The notes under the pieces: model-generated
Told to the model about the DNA's origin: nothing
Databases searched by the model: none
The model's input: only the letters and a program-made list of their open reading frames with translations
Translations under genes and position numbers: made by a program
DNA from: Desulfovirgula thermocuniculi DSM 16036
GTDB lineage: Bacteria > Bacillota > Desulfotomaculia > Desulfotomaculales > Desulfovirgulaceae
DNA: 64,000 bases
Assembly: GCF_000429345.1 (NCBI RefSeq)
Contig: NZ_AUBR01000001.1
Location: 1-64,000, forward strand
Direction of reading: 5' to 3'
Shown: in pieces, positions 30,396-38,215 of the stretch
Position numbering within the stretch: the stretch's first letter is position 1
Layout of the letters: each line of letters starts with the position of its first letter

Positions 30396-30434
30396 AGGCC
30401 CAGGCTTTAAAGCCGGGCCTTCAGCTTTTTTAAA
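30396..30434 (+). terminator. Terminator
   Basis: GGAAGGCCC pairs with GGGCCTTC, then AGCTTTTTT. Confidence 0.85.
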
Positions 30435-30462
30435 ACACTGCCGCCGGGAGGAGGTGAGCGAG

Positions 30463-30699
30463 GTGGCGGACAGGGATAAAGTAGCCCGGGAGTTTGCCGC
30501 CCTCCACGGCGTCCCGGTAGAGCCGTGGATGCTGTGGGAGGGGTGGGGGTCTGCAATCGGCTGCGAAAACTGTTCCGAGATCGGCCCATATGCGGACTGC
30601 TGGGGATTTGTCGGCTGCCACGGCTACTTCCGCGGCTGCTGTTGCCGCGACTGCGAGGAGCGGCAGCGGGAAGAACTGCTGGCAGCCTTGGCCCGGTAA
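30463..30699 (+). CDS. Cys-rich small protein
   Basis: About 78 residues from GTG 30463 (GTG 30454 possible) behind GGGAGGAGGTGAG. Eight cysteines in 30 residues: CENCSEIG, ADCWGFVGCHG, FRGCCCRDCEE. This should bind two metals or form a compact finger. Unknown family. Confidence 0.6.
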   Translation: MADRDKVAREFAALHGVPVEPWMLWEGWGSAIGCENCSEIGPYADCWGFVGCHGYFRGCCCRDCEERQREELLAALAR

Positions 30700-30703
30700 A
30701 AAG

Positions 30704-30756
30704 AGAGGCCCAAGGCGGGAGAGCTTTACGAGATCCCGCCTGGGCCTTTTCGTTTT
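30704..30756 (+). terminator. Terminator
   Basis: AGGCCCaaGGCGGGA pairs with TCCCGCCtGGGCCT, followed by T-runs. Confidence 0.9.
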
Positions 30757-30791
30757 TCGAGGGAAATTTCCGCGAAAGGGGAGTGGTTTTC

Positions 30792-32153
30792 GTGGCCAAA
30801 GCGAGGTCGAGGAAGCGCAAGCCCAAGATGGGGAAGGCCGCAAGCCCCAGGGCGCCTGTGACCCTGCACTGCCCGCACTGCAAGCAGGAGCGCATATTTG
30901 GCTACGACCCATACTATGACACCTTCCGGTGCATGGGGTGTGGGATCTCCACCAGGGACTTCTACGTGCGGAGCGCCAACCGCCTGTGGGACCCCGACCG
31001 GGAGAGGGCCATCGAAAGGGCCATCCTGGACAGCGGCGTGACCTGCTCCTCCAGGCCCAAGGTCCAGGTGCAGCCCCCGCCCCTGCCAAAGGTGACGTGG
31101 CAGCCACCAGAGGAAAAGACGCCCTTCCACCAGGTCAGGTGCAATTGCGGATCCACGTGGCAGACCCTTCCGGGCTTAACCACCTGCCCGCGGTGCCTGC
31201 GGGTTTATTGCGTGGGCGCTGACGGCGTGGTGGACCCCGGAGGAGAGGGCCAGGGTTTGCGGTGCCCCTCCTGCGGCGCTGTAGTGACCGACAGGCCGGA
31301 GAAGGGGGCCGCGTACCTGTGCCTTTCGTGCGGCGCGTGGGTTGGAGCGGACGCCGAAGGCCGGAAGGTGGCCGCCCAGGAGGCCAGGCGGGAAAAGGAG
31401 CAGCGGGAAGCCTTCTACCCCACGCCGGAAAACCTGCACGATGACCGCGTGAGGGCAGTAATCCTGGAGTGCTACGCCTTCTCCACCGAAGGGCCTTCCG
31501 GTGCGAGCGACTGGTGCTGGGAGCGGGACGGCAAGTGCCTGCTCTACCTGGGCAAGCGGTGCGGGTGGTTCGAGGACGCCGTGTGGCCCGCCAGGTTTAA
31601 AGTGTGGGAAGAACTGAAGGTCCGGAGGGAGAAGCCCGCAGCAGAAGCGCCCGCCGCGCCCCGGGCACTGGAAGAGGCCGGGGAGGAAGCCCCGGTGGTA
31701 GTAAAGGCCAGGCCGCGCACCGACGCCTGGGAGTTCGACGGCGACACTTGGGCCCTGTACACGGAGGACCCCGCCAGGGCGGAGGAGGCAAGGAAGGCGG
31801 GCCTGCGGGAGATGTGCGCCTACACCCGCAGAGGAGCTACTTTTGCGTGGCAGTTCCTCGGGCCAAAGGAGCTTGTGCGGGAGCTGGCCGGGAAAAAGAA
31901 ACTGGGTGTCAGCCCGAAAAAGGCAGCCCCCGCAGAGAGGGTCGAAGAGGAAAGACCCTCGCCACGACCGCTGGCCCTCTTCTCGGCGTGCGCGGAGTGC
32001 GGGGAACCCTTCGCCCCAAAGAGCAACCGCCAGGCGTACTGCGAAGCCTGCGGAGAAAAGGTGAAGCGCCAGCGGGCCGCCCAGAGGAAGGCCAGGGAGA
32101 GGGAGAGGCGGAGGGCAGAAAGTGGGGTTAACCCCTCAAATGTCACGCTTTAG
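30792..32153 (+). CDS. Multi-zinc-ribbon protein
   Basis: 453 residues from GTG 30792, 9 nt behind AAAGGGGAG; upstream in-frame sequence has no ribosome site. Paired knuckles appear four times: CPHC/CMGC (about 25-50), CNCG/CPRC (115-135), CPSC/CLSC (155-180) and CAECG/CEACG (415-435). Between the third and fourth lie a possible ligand-rich segment (WCWERDGKCLLYLGKRC) and an acidic linker. The tail is strongly basic. It could bind RNA or DNA at several points. Not recognised. Confidence 0.7.
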   Translation: MAKARSRKRKPKMGKAASPRAPVTLHCPHCKQERIFGYDPYYDTFRCMGCGISTRDFYVRSANRLWDPDRERAIERAILDSGVTCSSRPKVQVQPPPLPKVTWQPPEEKTPFHQVRCNCGSTWQTLPGLTTCPRCLRVYCVGADGVVDPGGEGQGLRCPSCGAVVTDRPEKGAAYLCLSCGAWVGADAEGRKVAAQEARREKEQREAFYPTPENLHDDRVRAVILECYAFSTEGPSGASDWCWERDGKCLLYLGKRCGWFEDAVWPARFKVWEELKVRREKPAAEAPAAPRALEEAGEEAPVVVKARPRTDAWEFDGDTWALYTEDPARAEEARKAGLREMCAYTRRGATFAWQFLGPKELVRELAGKKKLGVSPKKAAPAERVEEERPSPRPLALFSACAECGEPFAPKSNRQAYCEACGEKVKRQRAAQRKARERERRRAESGVNPSNVTL

Positions 32154-32174
32154 ACCCATTTCCTTCCAACCCGC

Positions 32175-32201
32175 AAAGCCAGAACTCATGCGGCTTTGCT
32201 G
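32175..32201. other. Hairpin in a 200-bp non-coding gap
   Basis: GCAAAGCC pairs with GGCTTTGC. The gap 32154-32356 is less GC-rich than the surroundings. TATATT near 32231 could be a -10 box, with only a poor -35 (TTTATG). No convincing gene. Confidence 0.4.
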
Positions 32202-32356
32202 GCTTGTAATTTTATGGCAAAAACCAGGGAGGGTATATTCAGGCTTCACTGTGGGTATGTGGCGCAGGTGGTGTTACCGGAAGACGATTGAGAATACGTC
32301 CCCGGAAATGCCCCCTGCTTCCAGACCACGTTTTTGGCGGGAAGGAGGTGGAGAAA

Positions 32357-32632
32357 GTGGCCGGGAAGCGTGATGAGATGAGGCTTTCCCTCTCCGAGCA
32401 GGAGACCATCATCCGGTGGGATAAGCTGGAAGGGAGGGCCGTGGTGTACACCGCTTCTCCGAAGGTCAAGGCCCGCATGGAGAAGATGGGCTTAAAGCCC
32501 GTGCGGGAGGAAGGCCCCGGCGCCTGGTACGATGTCCCGCGCGGGGCGGTCAGGCTGAAGCTGGGAAACCGCATGGTGAAGATCGCCGGGGAAGGCCCCA
32601 AGAAGGGAGCGGAGGAAGCGCCCGCCGGGTAG
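32357..32632 (+). CDS. Small hypothetical protein
   Basis: 91 residues from GTG 32357 behind GGAAGGAGGTGGAG. LSEQETIIRWDKLEGRAVVYTASPK (read in parts) followed by VKARMEKMGLKPVRE and GAWYDVPRGAVRLK is a compact alpha/beta domain seen on other Firmicute elements as a conserved unknown. The middle may be a winged helix. Role unknown. Confidence 0.65.
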   Translation: MAGKRDEMRLSLSEQETIIRWDKLEGRAVVYTASPKVKARMEKMGLKPVREEGPGAWYDVPRGAVRLKLGNRMVKIAGEGPKKGAEEAPAG

Positions 32633-32633
32633 A

Positions 32634-32857
32634 GGCCCGGCCAGAAAACCGCCGGGCTTCTTCTCTTTCGTGGCCACCGGAGAAAGCCCGCGGGGGCCTC
32701 TCAAAAGGCCCCCGCAAGGCTTCCGGCAACCAATGGAGAGCGTTTGGAAAAACTGACCGCCCGACGTCATTTTACCGCGCCCCCGCACCCGGAAGCAAGG
32801 GGCGGATTTTGTCGAAAGACGTAGGGCCGGGCAGTTCGCCCGGCCTTTTTCTTTTTT
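32634..32857 (+). terminator. Three hairpins, the last a terminator abutting the xis ribosome site
   Basis: AGGCCCGGC...GCCGGGC near 32634-32660 with a T/C-rich end; GCGGGGGCC...GGCCCCCGC near 32690-32716 without T; GGCCGGGC at 32825-32832 with GCCCGGCC at 32838-32845 and T-runs to 32857. GGGGAGGTGATT follows the last within 2 nt. Confidence 0.75.
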
Positions 32858-32874
32858 CGGGGAGGTGATTTGCC

Positions 32875-33087
32875 GTGCTGACCGAGCGGGAGATCGAGGC
32901 CCTGCCAGCTTTCCTGACCGTGGAGGAGGCTGCCCGCGTCCTCCGCCTGAAGCGCACCACGGCCTACGAGTACGTGCGCCAGGGCATCATCCCGAGCGTG
33001 CGGCTGGGCAGCTTCATCAGGATACCCAAGGCCAAGATCCTGGAGATGGCGGGCCTGGGCAGGAAGGAGGACGGGGCCGGGGAGTAG
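32875..33087 (+). CDS. xis: Excisionase-like HTH protein
   Basis: 70 residues from GTG 32875 behind GGGGAGGTGATT. FLTVEEAARVLRLKRTTAYEYVRQGIIPSVRLGSFIRIPKAKI, read in parts, is the HTH_17/excisionase domain. It precedes the integrase gene by 66 nt, the usual arrangement. It would bend att DNA to favour excision. Confidence 0.85.
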   Translation: MLTEREIEALPAFLTVEEAARVLRLKRTTAYEYVRQGIIPSVRLGSFIRIPKAKILEMAGLGRKEDGAGE

Positions 33088-33153
33088 AAATGCTATACCC
33101 GGCCCCTCCTTCCCGCAGGCTGGCCTAAAAAGCACGGGAGGAGGAAAGGCTCC

Positions 33154-34305
33154 TTGAGAGGTTCCATAAGGAGGCGTGGCAAGAACTCCTGGGAGGTCGT
33201 CATCGAACTCCCCAGAGACCCGGAGACCGGGAAGCGCAGGAGAAAGTGGGTGACTGTGCAGGGGACAAGGAAGGCCGCGGAGGCGGAGTTAGCAAGGCTT
33301 TTAGTCGAAGCCCACGGGGGCGCAGTGGGTAAAGCGCCCGCCAGGCTAACCCTGGGAGACTACCTGGACCGCTGGATCGAAGCGGTAGAGCCAGAACTGA
33401 AACCTTCTACTGTGGCCACCTACCGGGTAAAGGTGAAGAAGTGGAAGCAGACTCCACTGGCCGAAGTGCCCCTGGCAAAACTGACCCCGGCAGACGTGCA
33501 GAGAGCGCTGGCAGGGTTCTTTCGGGAGTCCGCCCCGAAAACGGTGCGGGAAATGTACAACGTGCTTCGGGCCGCCCTGCGGCGGGCCGTGGAGTGGGGG
33601 CTGCTGGCCAAAAACCCGGCGGAGGGCGTAAAGGTCCCGCGGAAAGAGACCAGGGAGCTGCAGGTGTGGACGGAAGAAGAGGCGACGAGGTTCCTGGAGG
33701 TGGCAAAGAAGTCCGGCTACTACCCCGTTTTTGTGCTGGCCCTGACCACTGGGATGCGCCTGGGAGAACTCCTGGGCCTGAAGTGGGAAGATGTAGACCT
33801 GGACGCCGGGTACCTCCAGGTAAAGCGCACCCTGGCGGACAAGTCGGCAATGGGGAAGGGAAGGGTCGTTTTCCAGACGCCCAAGACCAGGGCCGCCAGG
33901 CGGAAGATACCCCTCGACCCCGCCACGGTGGAAGTCCTGCGGAAGCACAAAAAGAAGCAGGCCGAAGCCCGCCTGAAGAAAGGCCCGGAGTGGCAGGACT
34001 ACGACCTGGTGTTCTGTACGTCCCAGGGCACGCCCTTCTACCACTCGGACGTGAGAAAAGCCTTCAACCGCCTGGTGAAAAAAGCAGGGGTAAAGCCCAT
34101 CCGCTTCCACGATCTTCGACACACCCACGCCACTCTCCTGCTGAGGAAGGGGATCCACCCGAAAGTCGTGGCAGAGCGCCTGGGCCACTCCAGCGTCAGC
34201 ATAACCCTGGACACCTACTCCCACGTCCTGCCCGACACCCAGAGAGAAGCGGTGCGGGTGTTGGAAGAGCTGTTTCGCACGAAGGGCAGCGGGAACAGGC
34301 GGTAG
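33154..34305 (+). CDS. int: Tyrosine-recombinase integrase
   Basis: 383 residues from TTG 33154. N-terminal arm-binding domain (GSIRRRGKNSWEVVIE), SAM-like core-binding domain (TLGDYLDRWIEAVEPEL), and catalytic domain with the active-site set: Arg in TTGMRLGELLGL, Lys in the following hairpin, HDLRHTHA, LGHSS, and Tyr in TLDTYSHV. Phage/ICE type. It sits at the element's right end and should act on attR just beyond it. Confidence 0.95.
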   Translation: MRGSIRRRGKNSWEVVIELPRDPETGKRRRKWVTVQGTRKAAEAELARLLVEAHGGAVGKAPARLTLGDYLDRWIEAVEPELKPSTVATYRVKVKKWKQTPLAEVPLAKLTPADVQRALAGFFRESAPKTVREMYNVLRAALRRAVEWGLLAKNPAEGVKVPRKETRELQVWTEEEATRFLEVAKKSGYYPVFVLALTTGMRLGELLGLKWEDVDLDAGYLQVKRTLADKSAMGKGRVVFQTPKTRAARRKIPLDPATVEVLRKHKKKQAEARLKKGPEWQDYDLVFCTSQGTPFYHSDVRKAFNRLVKKAGVKPIRFHDLRHTHATLLLRKGIHPKVVAERLGHSSVSITLDTYSHVLPDTQREAVRVLEELFRTKGSGNRR

Positions 34306-34468
34306 GCCCCTCCCGCGTCGGCAGATGTCGGCAGGTCAGGGAAGGTCAAACCCCGCAGGCCAGCAAAAACAAGGGTTCCGGGGCCAGCACCCAAAGGTGC
34401 GGGCCCTGATGGAGCGCCGCGCGGGGCTAAGAAAACCCTGATTCCTGCAGTTCTGGGAGAGAGAGCAA
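34306..34468. other. Right junction region (candidate attR)
   Basis: Non-coding DNA directly after int. GTCGGCAG occurs twice 10 bp apart near 34317-34334, which could be arm-type integrase sites. A GCACC/GGTGC hairpin lies near 34390-34402. I found no copy of this DNA on the left side, so the core site is not defined. Confidence 0.35.
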
Positions 34469-34640
34469 TCAAATTTTTCCTGGGGTCAGAATATCCTCCT
34501 GGGTGCGCAGCCCGTACTGGGTAAAGTGCCGGTCATAGGTAAAGGCCAGGTCAAAGGAGAGACGGGCCAGGTGTTGGCCAGCAGCCACTCCCCGACTTTT
34601 GCCGGTTACGCCCTGGAAATCCCGCCGGGAAAGAAACCGG
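34469..34640 (-). pseudogene. Remnant of a PIN-domain protein
   Basis: On the minus strand, about 57 codons end at TGA 34469. They read SRGVAAGQHLARLSFDL and AFTYDRHFTQYGLRTQED, the C-terminal part of VapC-type PIN ribonucleases (the YDRHF motif is typical). No start or N-terminal half is visible. Integration of the element or later decay may have cut the gene. The rest of the gap up to 34723 shows only GC-rich inverted repeats. Confidence 0.5.
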
Positions 34641-34723
34641 CGTGATTTTTGCCCTTGCCCGCCGGATGACGGCGTACCCGCCGGAAGTTCGCCCGTCGGG
34701 CGGGCTCCTTGCGACGCTTCGCG

Positions 34724-36028
34724 CTAGAGGATCTTTATCTCCAGGAGCTTGTCCCAGTCCAGGCAGGTTATTTCCACCTTGCAGCCCGGCCCTAAGGCGT
34801 TGCTGCCGCTGTAGGGCAGGCCGTTTTTATCGGAGAGGCGCGCCCGCTGCCAGTGGAGAAAGACCCTCCCCAGGTTTTTGTCTTCCTTGTCCAGGTAGAG
34901 CTTGACCCCGTCAATTTGCGCTATGCGCCCCGTGACCCTTTTTACCTCCAGGGGCTCGATGCTCCAGAGCGTTTGCTCCGCCAGGGCCACCTTTACCCAC
35001 TGCCGCTCTTTAAGGGAGAACAGCCCCCGGGGCACCGCCGTGGCCCAGCCGGCGGTGTAGGTGCACAGCTCGTGGCTCAAGTCCCGGATGACCACCTGCG
35101 GATTTGCCCCCTTGACCACCTTTTCTACGGTGCCGGTCTTGATGCTCAGCTGCCCGGCAAGGCGCGGCTCTCCGGCCTTGAGGAAGGCCAGCTCCCCGCG
35201 CCCGTTTAAGACCGCCTTGACGTGGAGGTTGTACAGGGCATAGGGGCTCGGCAAAGGGGCGTTGAAAACGGCGACATTGCCGGCCAGGAAGTAGTCGGCG
35301 GCGCCGCCGGCCGGCGTGCAGAGCGTCACCGCGTAGCGGGCGGGGCCTCCCGCCTTGACGGCCTGCACCCACCCTTCCAGGCGGCGCGCGGGGGCAGGGT
35401 TCAGCCAGCCCTCTTCCACCATCCTGGCCAACAGGGCAGCCATCTCGGCGCGGGTGACCGCCTGCAGGGGGCGCAAGAACCCGCCGGGGAAGCCTTTGAT
35501 TAGCCGCAGCCGCACGAGGGTGGCGGCGGCAGGAAGGGCACCGGGGGGCACTTCGCCGGCATCCTTAAACTCCAGGGTCGCTCCGTTGTCCAGGGGCACT
35601 TTCAGGGCGCGGGCCAGGAAGACCCAGACCAGGTAGCGGGGTGCGGGCTCCAGGAGGATTTCCGGGCGCAGTTCGTCGGCGGTGAGGATGCCGACCTGCA
35701 CGGCGAGGGCCAGGTCCTTCTGCGCCCAGGCGGCTTCCCGGGGCACGGGCACATTGAGCGCCGGCCCGGCAGCTTTGCCCCCGCCGTATTCCGCCGCCCG
35801 CAGCAGGAGCAGCACGGCCTCCAGCGCGGTAAGGGGCCCCTCCGGGCGGCACTTCCCGTCCGGGTAGCCGCGGATGATATCCAGGGCGCCCAAGAAATTT
35901 AGGGGTTCGGCGGCCCAGTGGGCGGCGGCGTCGGGAAACAGGCCGTCGCCCCAGGCAGCCGGGGCAGGCCGGGGGAATAAGGTCGTTGAGGCCGCGGCAA
36001 TGGCCAAAGCCGCCAGCAGCACGCGCAT
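34724..36028 (-). CDS. SLH-domain secreted protein
   Basis: 434 residues from ATG 36028 on the minus strand, 2 nt behind the previous stop. Signal peptide (VLLAALAIAAASTTLFPRPAPA, read as about 25 residues), then SLH repeats: LFPDAAAHWAAEPLNFLGALDIIRGYPDG in parts, a middle repeat (AQKDLALAVQVGILTADE) and LIKGFPGGFLRPLQAVTRAEM. The C-terminal 220 residues are a beta-rich domain of unknown type. It should be bound to the cell wall. Operon partner of the PQQ-propeller gene. Confidence 0.8.
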   Translation of the reverse strand: MRVLLAALAIAAASTTLFPRPAPAAWGDGLFPDAAAHWAAEPLNFLGALDIIRGYPDGKCRPEGPLTALEAVLLLLRAAEYGGGKAAGPALNVPVPREAAWAQKDLALAVQVGILTADELRPEILLEPAPRYLVWVFLARALKVPLDNGATLEFKDAGEVPPGALPAAATLVRLRLIKGFPGGFLRPLQAVTRAEMAALLARMVEEGWLNPAPARRLEGWVQAVKAGGPARYAVTLCTPAGGAADYFLAGNVAVFNAPLPSPYALYNLHVKAVLNGRGELAFLKAGEPRLAGQLSIKTGTVEKVVKGANPQVVIRDLSHELCTYTAGWATAVPRGLFSLKERQWVKVALAEQTLWSIEPLEVKRVTGRIAQIDGVKLYLDKEDKNLGRVFLHWQRARLSDKNGLPYSGSNALGPGCKVEITCLDWDKLLEIKIL

Positions 36029-36030
36029 TT

Positions 36031-37155
36031 TTACTCGACCCCGTAACGGTTGGTCTGCAGGGCAAACAGCGTACCCCTGCCGTTGACAAAGTAAACCGTG
36101 AGGCCGTCGGTGCCCAGGGCAGGGGTATGCGGAATGCCGCCCTCAAACGCGGCCTCCCACAGGAGCCGGCCGGTGTGGCGGTTCAAGGCGTAGAGGCGCT
36201 CCTTGCCGGGGACGTACACCGTTCCCGGCCCGTCCACGGCGGGGGCGGCGCCGGAGAGTTCCCCCAGGGCCGTTGAGAAGACCTCCTGCCCGGTGGCGGG
36301 GTCCAGGACGTAGAGGTAACGCTTACCGGCCACCAAGTACAGGGAGCCCTCCGGGCCCACGGTTACTTTACTCACTTCCCGGTGGTTGAATTTCCTGCAC
36401 CAGAGAATTTTGCCCGTGGCGGCCTCAAAGGCGTACACGGAGGCTTTGTTAAGCCTGTCGAAAGTTTTGGGCACGCCGGCGGCATACAGGCGCTCCCCGT
36501 TGTTGTCGGGGGCCAGGTAGATCTCCTTTTGTTCCGGCAGCCCCTGCTCCCACAGCACCCGGCCTGCGGCATCCAGGGCGACCACGGTGGTGCCGGCACC
36601 TTTCCGGTGGCGGGCGAGAAAGACGTGGCGGCTGCCGGCGTCAACGGCAACCGGTTCACCGGCCTCCCCGACGTACCACACCAGATTGCGCCGCGGCTCC
36701 ACGGCGTAGAGGCTCAGGCCCGCCACCAGGTAAAAGAGGTCGCCGGGGCCCTGCACCAGGTTGGGGGCGGCCGGCCCGCCCTTTTCGCCGCAGACGATGT
36801 TAAAGCTCCAGCCGGCCCGGCCAAAGGGCTTGACCTCATACAGGCCCCTGCCGGTGGCTATAAAGGCGCTGCCGTCGGCGAAAAATACCGGCGCGCCGGT
36901 AGGCTTCTCCGGCGTACGGAACTCCCAGAGCGTCCGGCCCCGCCCGTCCAGGCGGAGGAGGCCGCTGCCGGTAACCAAGTAAATGTCCCCCCAGGGGCTT
37001 ACGGCCGGCGGCAGGGCGGCCTTGCCCACGGGCTGCTGCCACAAAACGGTGTACGAGCCGTCCTGCCCGGCTGCCGTCGGCTGGTGGCCGGCCGACCAGG
37101 CCAGCCATACCAGGAGCGCGCTCAACAGGTAGAGCTTTGCCCGCACCGAAGGCAT
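36031..37155 (-). CDS. Secreted PQQ-like beta-propeller protein
   Basis: 374 residues from ATG 37155, behind AAGGAGGGGG; the longer frame to 37260 has no ribosome site. A signal peptide (YLLSALLVWLAW) is followed by seven to eight blades with the PQQ-repeat core: GRTLWEFRTPEK, AAGRVLWEQGLPE, ATGKILWCRKFNH, ATGQEVFSTALGE, HTGRLLWEAAFEG. BamB-like scaffold. With the SLH protein it mirrors the propeller and SLH proteins of the element at 7-11.7 kb. Confidence 0.82.
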   Translation of the reverse strand: MPSVRAKLYLLSALLVWLAWSAGHQPTAAGQDGSYTVLWQQPVGKAALPPAVSPWGDIYLVTGSGLLRLDGRGRTLWEFRTPEKPTGAPVFFADGSAFIATGRGLYEVKPFGRAGWSFNIVCGEKGGPAAPNLVQGPGDLFYLVAGLSLYAVEPRRNLVWYVGEAGEPVAVDAGSRHVFLARHRKGAGTTVVALDAAGRVLWEQGLPEQKEIYLAPDNNGERLYAAGVPKTFDRLNKASVYAFEAATGKILWCRKFNHREVSKVTVGPEGSLYLVAGKRYLYVLDPATGQEVFSTALGELSGAAPAVDGPGTVYVPGKERLYALNRHTGRLLWEAAFEGGIPHTPALGTDGLTVYFVNGRGTLFALQTNRYGVE

Positions 37156-37391
37156 CCTGCCTGTTTGCCCCCTCCTTGCCCGTGCGGGTTGTCCCGCAGG
37201 CGCTTTCCCCATCATTTTAGCCCTTTTCTTCTGCCGCGCAAAGACCCTACCTTGGGACAAGAAAATTCGGCGGTTGGGAGGGCGGGGTTGCCGAAGGCGG
37301 TAGCGGGAGGATGAAAGGGGTTCCCATTGGGAAAAGAGGGGACCTTATATTTATGTATTGTTGTAAAATAATTAGCGGGGGGTTTTGCCGG

Positions 37392-38160
37392 ATGGGAGTG
37401 GTGAGCCTGGTGCACACCGACAGCACTCTGGTCTGGCAAAGGCGCCTGCGGGGGATATGCCGGGTGGAGGTATCGCTGGGCGAGCGGGGGTTAAAAGTGC
37501 TGTCTCCGCGCCCCTTTTTTTGAGGGCACCGGCGGGGTACTCAAAAGCCTGCCCCCGGGCGTAACCTTCTGGGGGAGCAACAGCCTGCATCACCTTGCCT
37601 ACCACCGCATCTGCCGCTACGCGACGGAGCCGCTGACCGTGGTGGTTTTCGACCGGCACGCCGACTGCCACCAGGCCCCGCATGGCTACGTTTCCTGCGG
37701 CTCCTGGCTGAGGGACGTGGCGGCCCTGCCCAAAGTGGCGCGCATTATCTTGGTGGGCTCGCAGGAAAAGCTTACCCTACCAAAGCTGGTTTACGCCCCC
37801 TGCAATCCCGCCGTCCTGGCCGGGCTCATTTCCACCCCCCGCGTCTATGTTTCCGTCGATAAGGATGCCCTGAGGGAGGCGGTTACCGACTGGGGGAGCG
37901 GGCGCCTGGCCCTTCCCTCCCTGGTGAGCTGCCTGCTGTGGCTGAAAAGGCACTACCGCGTGGTGGGGGTGGACGTGTGCGGGGAATACACCCCCCGCGG
38001 CCCCTGGCCGAGCAGGGGGGAGCTGGCGGTTATTTTGGCCAACGAGGGGGTGAACCTGGCCCTCTGCCGGGCTCTGACGGCAGGAACCGGGAGATCTTGC
38101 CGCCGGAGGAAACATTTTTGTTCTCAGGTTGTTAACGCGAGGAGGAAAAGGGGTATTTAA
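37392..38160 (+). CDS. Arginase-like (ureohydrolase superfamily) protein, frame broken at a T7 run
   Basis: The first 43 codons from ATG 37392 end at a TGA directly after seven T (37515-37521). One T fewer would fuse them to a long second frame: GVTFWGSNSLHHLAYH, then VVVFDRHADCHQAP, SCGSWLRDVA, VYVSVDKDAL and VVGVDVCGEY. These Asp/His motifs are those of the arginase/agmatinase/HDAC-like fold; the asparagine-histidine opening is also typical. Total about 255 residues. Transcript slippage, mutation or sequencing error are all possible. Confidence 0.65.
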
Positions 38161-38161
38161 T

Positions 38162-38185
38162 GTATAACAGGGTAAATTGTTATAC
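38162..38185. promoter_or_regulatory. Palindromic operator-like site
   Basis: GTATAACA at 38162-38169 and TGTTATAC at 38178-38185 form a perfect 8-bp inverted repeat with an 8-bp centre, 30 bp ahead of the next start. It suits a dimeric repressor. Confidence 0.5.
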
Positions 38186-38215
38186 CCCAACCAGCTTCAG
38201 GAGGGAAAGAGTTTA

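Noticed and set aside
30525-30791. N-terminal extension of the multi-zinc-ribbon gene
   Set aside because: It overlaps the Cys-rich gene and a terminator and lacks a ribosome site; GTG 30792 has one.
32122-32373. Frame of 83 codons after the multi-zinc-ribbon gene
   Set aside because: Start lies inside the previous gene without a ribosome site, and the sequence crosses a hairpin; no support.
33346-34224. Minus-strand frame of 292 codons
   Set aside because: It is the shadow of the integrase catalytic domain.
1-34740. att direct repeats bounding the element
   Set aside because: Comparing the DNA after int with the left flank by eye gave no convincing repeat; the left border may be outside the window or altered by the IS110 insertion.
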